From: Chlamydiota bacterium | GTDB taxonomy: Bacteria; Auribacterota; Tritonobacteria; UBA1439 | Direction: 5' to 3' | Length of the DNA: 7,321 nt | Assembly (NCBI GenBank): GCA_012729785.1 | Contig: JAAYCL010000009.1 | Location: 1-7,321, forward strand | Part shown: in pieces, positions 5,231 through 7,321 of the stretch | Numbering within the stretch: position 1 is the stretch's first letter | How the letters are laid out: every line of letters begins with the position of its first letter | Made by a program: the position numbers and the translations under genes | Notes under the pieces: model-generated | The model's database searches: none | The model's input: the letters and a program-made list of their open reading frames with translations, nothing else | Told to the model about the DNA's origin: nothing

Positions 5231-6178
5231 ATGCCGACCCGCCGCGTGCGTCCCCCGTGCGGTAGCCGCGAGGCCTCGGCCGCGCGGCTGTCGATCGTCG
5301 GCGCGGTGCTCACCTTCGCCGTCTCGTCCGCCGTCGGCGTCGCCTGCGATTCGGTCGCCCTGCTGCTCGACGCGGGGACGGGGTTTCTCATCCTCTGCAT
5401 GACGCTGTTCGCGCGGGTCGCGATACGCAAGGTGGGCAGCCCGCCCGACCGCCTCTTCCATTTCGGGTACGGCAAATACGAGCCGCTCGCCGCCGCCGCG
5501 CAGAACATCGGCATCATCTCCACGTGCGTCCTCGGGTCGATCGTCGCCGTCCAGGACATCATCCACCCGGAGGATATCGTCCGCTACGATCTCCCCGCCG
5601 CCTCGTCGCTCTTCTGCGGGATGCTCGCCCTGGCGCTGGGGGCCTACCTGCGGGGCGTCGCCGGGCGGGAGGGATCGGCCATCCTTCGCGCCTCCGCGAC
5701 GCAGTGGTTCGTGGACGCGGGCCTTTCGTTCGCGATGTGCGCGGGGTTCATGCTCGGGATCGCGGCGGTTCGGCTCGGGTACCGGGAAGCCGCCCCCTAC
5801 ATCGACCCGACGATGGCGATCGTCCTCGCCCTTCTGTTCATGCGGCTGCCGCTCAGGGAGCTCGGCGGCGAGCTGCGGGAGCTTCTGGACGGCGCGCCGG
5901 AACGGGAGATCTGCGACCTGATCGAGGGGATGGCGAAGCGGTACGGGGCCCGCGCATGCGGCGTCCACCGGGTGCGGGCCCGGCGGGCGGGACGCAGGAC
6001 GTTTCTCGATGTCGGATTCGTCGTGCGCGAGGATCTCACCGCCGCGGAGGCCGCGGCCCTGGCCGACGAGTTCGAGCGCGAGCTCATCGGCGCCGTGCCG
6101 GGGTGCGAGGCGACGGTCTACTTCAAGCCCGCGCGGCGTCCGCCCGTCGCCCCGCGCCGTGTCCCGGGGCTGTCGTGA
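5231..6178 (+). CDS. Divergent cation-diffusion-facilitator-fold membrane protein with degenerate metal sites
   Basis: This encodes 315 residues, close to usual CDF length. Six hydrophobic segments span about 20-210. Landmarks are SVALLLDAG in TM2, FHFGYGKYEPLAA after it, RASATQWFVDAG in TM5 and the YIDP of TM6. A cytoplasmic alpha-beta domain follows (about 222-300). Family members such as FieF/YiiP and ZitB exchange Zn2+ or Fe2+ for protons. Aligned by eye with E. coli FieF recalled from memory, site A (Asp45, Asp49, His153, Asp157) becomes Thr50, Ile54, Gln158 and Asp162. His75 becomes Tyr80. The C-terminal ligands His248, His261, His283 and Asp285 become Gly262, Ala275, Tyr297 and Lys299. 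The lysine and aspartate of the dimer-locking salt bridge appear kept (Lys82, Asp220), as is the His at 246. The fold is thus conserved without the usual Zn site, so another substrate or a non-transport role is possible. The start abuts the HhH gene's stop. Confidence 0.85.
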   Translation: MPTRRVRPPCGSREASAARLSIVGAVLTFAVSSAVGVACDSVALLLDAGTGFLILCMTLFARVAIRKVGSPPDRLFHFGYGKYEPLAAAAQNIGIISTCVLGSIVAVQDIIHPEDIVRYDLPAASSLFCGMLALALGAYLRGVAGREGSAILRASATQWFVDAGLSFAMCAGFMLGIAAVRLGYREAAPYIDPTMAIVLALLFMRLPLRELGGELRELLDGAPEREICDLIEGMAKRYGARACGVHRVRARRAGRRTFLDVGFVVREDLTAAEAAALADEFERELIGAVPGCEATVYFKPARRPPVAPRRVPGLS

Positions 6179-6199
6179 CGCGCCGGCGGACGGACCGGG

Positions 6200-7321
6200 C
6201 TACGGCAACGGGGGCGCGCCGCGGCTGTACGATGTGGAGTCCAGGACGGCAAGCCAGTCGTAGTCGGTGAAGCTCCTCGCGTCGAGAGGGAAGTAGCCCG
6301 GGTTCCTCGCGCTGCCGGAGCGCGCCCGGATCGCCGGGAGCGTTCCGGGAGGGAACTGCGTCCCCCGGTGCGTCGGGATGAACCGTGCCGGGCCGGGCGC
6401 GGCGGTCAGGAGCGCCTCGAGCGTGCCCGGTTCGGGAACGCCGATGCCGTTATCCTCCGACACCCCCAGCCCCGCGCCGACGACGGCGTAGCGGGCGCCG
6501 AGCATCGAGTCGAGGTGCGCGCCCGCCGGCCACCAGGCGAGCGCGTGCGGGCCGAGCTGCCACTCCGCCTTCCCCCGTTTCAGGTGGCTGTTGTGGGCGA
6601 AGACCAGCACCTTGCCCCGTCCGCATTCCAGGGTCGCGATGTAGGCCAGGGTGTCGGCCATCATCAGATCGCGTATCCCCAGCATCTCCGCGATCCGCGC
6701 CTCCGACCTCCGCGCCAGCGCGGCGTGGTAGTTCAGCAGGTGGCGCGCCATCTCCGCGTGGTGGACCGCCTCCAGGTACCGATCCCGCCCCTCGTCCGCC
6801 GCGAGCGCCGGGCGTCGCGCGCGGAGGTCGGCGATGAGCTCCTCCGTCTCGACCCGGAGGGCGGCCGCGGCGGGCGAGGAGCCGAACGCCTTCGACGGGT
6901 CGGTCGAGGCGGCGGGGTCCTCCCAGGCCGCGTCGTCCCCGAGGAGCGGCTCGATGCGCGCGCGGCGCGCCTCCGCCGCCGGGCGGTCGGCCGAGGCGAG
7001 ATAGTCGAGTGCGAAGAGGACCAGGCGCCGCGGGCTCGGGGTGCCGATCATCTCCATCGGGCCGTCGAAGCCGTAGAAGCGGAGTCGTGTCGGCCGGGAC
7101 GGATCGGCGTTCCGGCTCCGCATCCACTCCACGAGCTCCCGGTTCGCGTCGAGCCGGCCGAAGGTGTGACTGAACCCCTCCTCCCGCACCTCTTCGTACG
7201 ACGCCGGGCCGCGGCCCGACACGAACTCGTCCACGAGTCGTCCGCGGAAGAAGTCGCTCTCGACGGCGATGGCGCCGAAACCGTGCGCCTCCGCGAGGCG
7301 TTGAAAGAGCCGGTTGCGGAG
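6200..7321 (-). CDS. Erythromycin-esterase-family protein (5' partial, cut by the right edge)
   Basis: The frame is open to the right edge and ends in TAG at 6202-6200, giving 373 visible residues. A GTG at 7234 is an internal valine, not the start: the 29 codons before it encode typical family sequence, LRNRLFQRLAEAHGF followed by AIAVESDFF. The Glu of AVES (codon 7261-7259) matches a conserved acidic active-site residue of EreA/EreB relatives. Further family motifs are LRFYGFDGP, the IRDLMMADTLAYI helix and VFAHNSHLKRG, whose AHNSH (6584-6598) matches the second conserved active-site histidine region. The N-terminal catalytic histidine lies outside the window. Known Ere enzymes hydrolyse the macrolide lactone ring, but most members of this broad family are uncharacterised hydrolases, so macrolide resistance should not be assumed. 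The gene converges on the CDF-like gene with a 21-base gap (6179-6199) that shows no clear terminator. Confidence 0.85.
   Translation of the reverse strand, partial: LRNRLFQRLAEAHGFGAIAVESDFFRGRLVDEFVSGRGPASYEEVREEGFSHTFGRLDANRELVEWMRSRNADPSRPTRLRFYGFDGPMEMIGTPSPRRLVLFALDYLASADRPAAEARRARIEPLLGDDAAWEDPAASTDPSKAFGSSPAAAALRVETEELIADLRARRPALAADEGRDRYLEAVHHAEMARHLLNYHAALARRSEARIAEMLGIRDLMMADTLAYIATLECGRGKVLVFAHNSHLKRGKAEWQLGPHALAWWPAGAHLDSMLGARYAVVGAGLGVSEDNGIGVPEPGTLEALLTAAPGPARFIPTHRGTQFPPGTLPAIRARSGSARNPGYFPLDARSFTDYDWLAVLDSTSYSRGAPPLP

Noticed and set aside
4595-5968. A 457-codon minus-strand open frame opposite the HhH and CDF-like genes
   Set aside because: It is antisense to two well-supported coupled genes and has a biased Arg/Gly/Asp composition typical of GC-rich shadow frames.
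6179-6199. A terminator between the convergent CDF-like and esterase genes
   Set aside because: The 21-base gap contains only short GC-rich inverted matches and no T run on either strand, so an intrinsic terminator is not supported.

Overview
The window is about 7.3 kb of bacterial DNA that is very GC-rich (roughly 70% by eye). It is almost completely coding, with clear Shine-Dalgarno sequences and sigma70-like promoters. No rRNA, tRNA or other marker gene is present, so the phylum cannot be fixed. The gene mix fits a high-GC, Gram-negative-type or uncultivated lineage: polytopic GT-C-like membrane proteins, an exported helix-hairpin-helix (HhH) protein and an erythromycin-esterase-family protein. 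I saw no insertion sequence, CRISPR array, RNA gene or prophage, and no gene-free stretch longer than 151 bp.

Layout. (1) 1-860, plus strand: the C-terminal part of a polytopic membrane protein of the GT-C/GT39-like type, cut by the left edge. (2) 857-3442, minus strand: a complete 861-residue GT-C-like membrane protein with a large soluble region and two tandem carbohydrate-binding-like beta-sandwich repeats. Its stop codon interlocks with that of gene 1 in one CTAG. (3) 3443-3593: a compact divergent promoter region with two back-to-back sigma70-like promoters, each with a 17-bp spacer. (4) 3594-4382, plus strand: a class I SAM-dependent methyltransferase. (5) 4421-5230, plus strand: an exported protein combining a ComEA-type HhH domain, a four-cysteine zinc ribbon and a C-terminal OB-fold-like domain. 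(6) 5231-6178, plus strand: a cation-diffusion-facilitator-fold membrane protein whose ATG directly follows the stop of gene 5 and which lacks most of the family's metal ligands. (7) 6200-7321, minus strand: an erythromycin-esterase-family protein cut by the right edge.

Genes 4, 5 and 6 look like one operon read from the rightward promoter at 3518-3546. Gene 2 is read leftward from the promoter at 3480-3508. The GT-C-like proteins and the methyltransferase suggest surface-glycan or glycolipid synthesis. The exported HhH/OB protein and the divergent CDF protein do not obviously belong to that pathway. They form the least familiar part of the window: a translationally coupled pair made of a putative extracytoplasmic nucleic-acid-binding protein and a CDF relative that seems to have lost its transport site.
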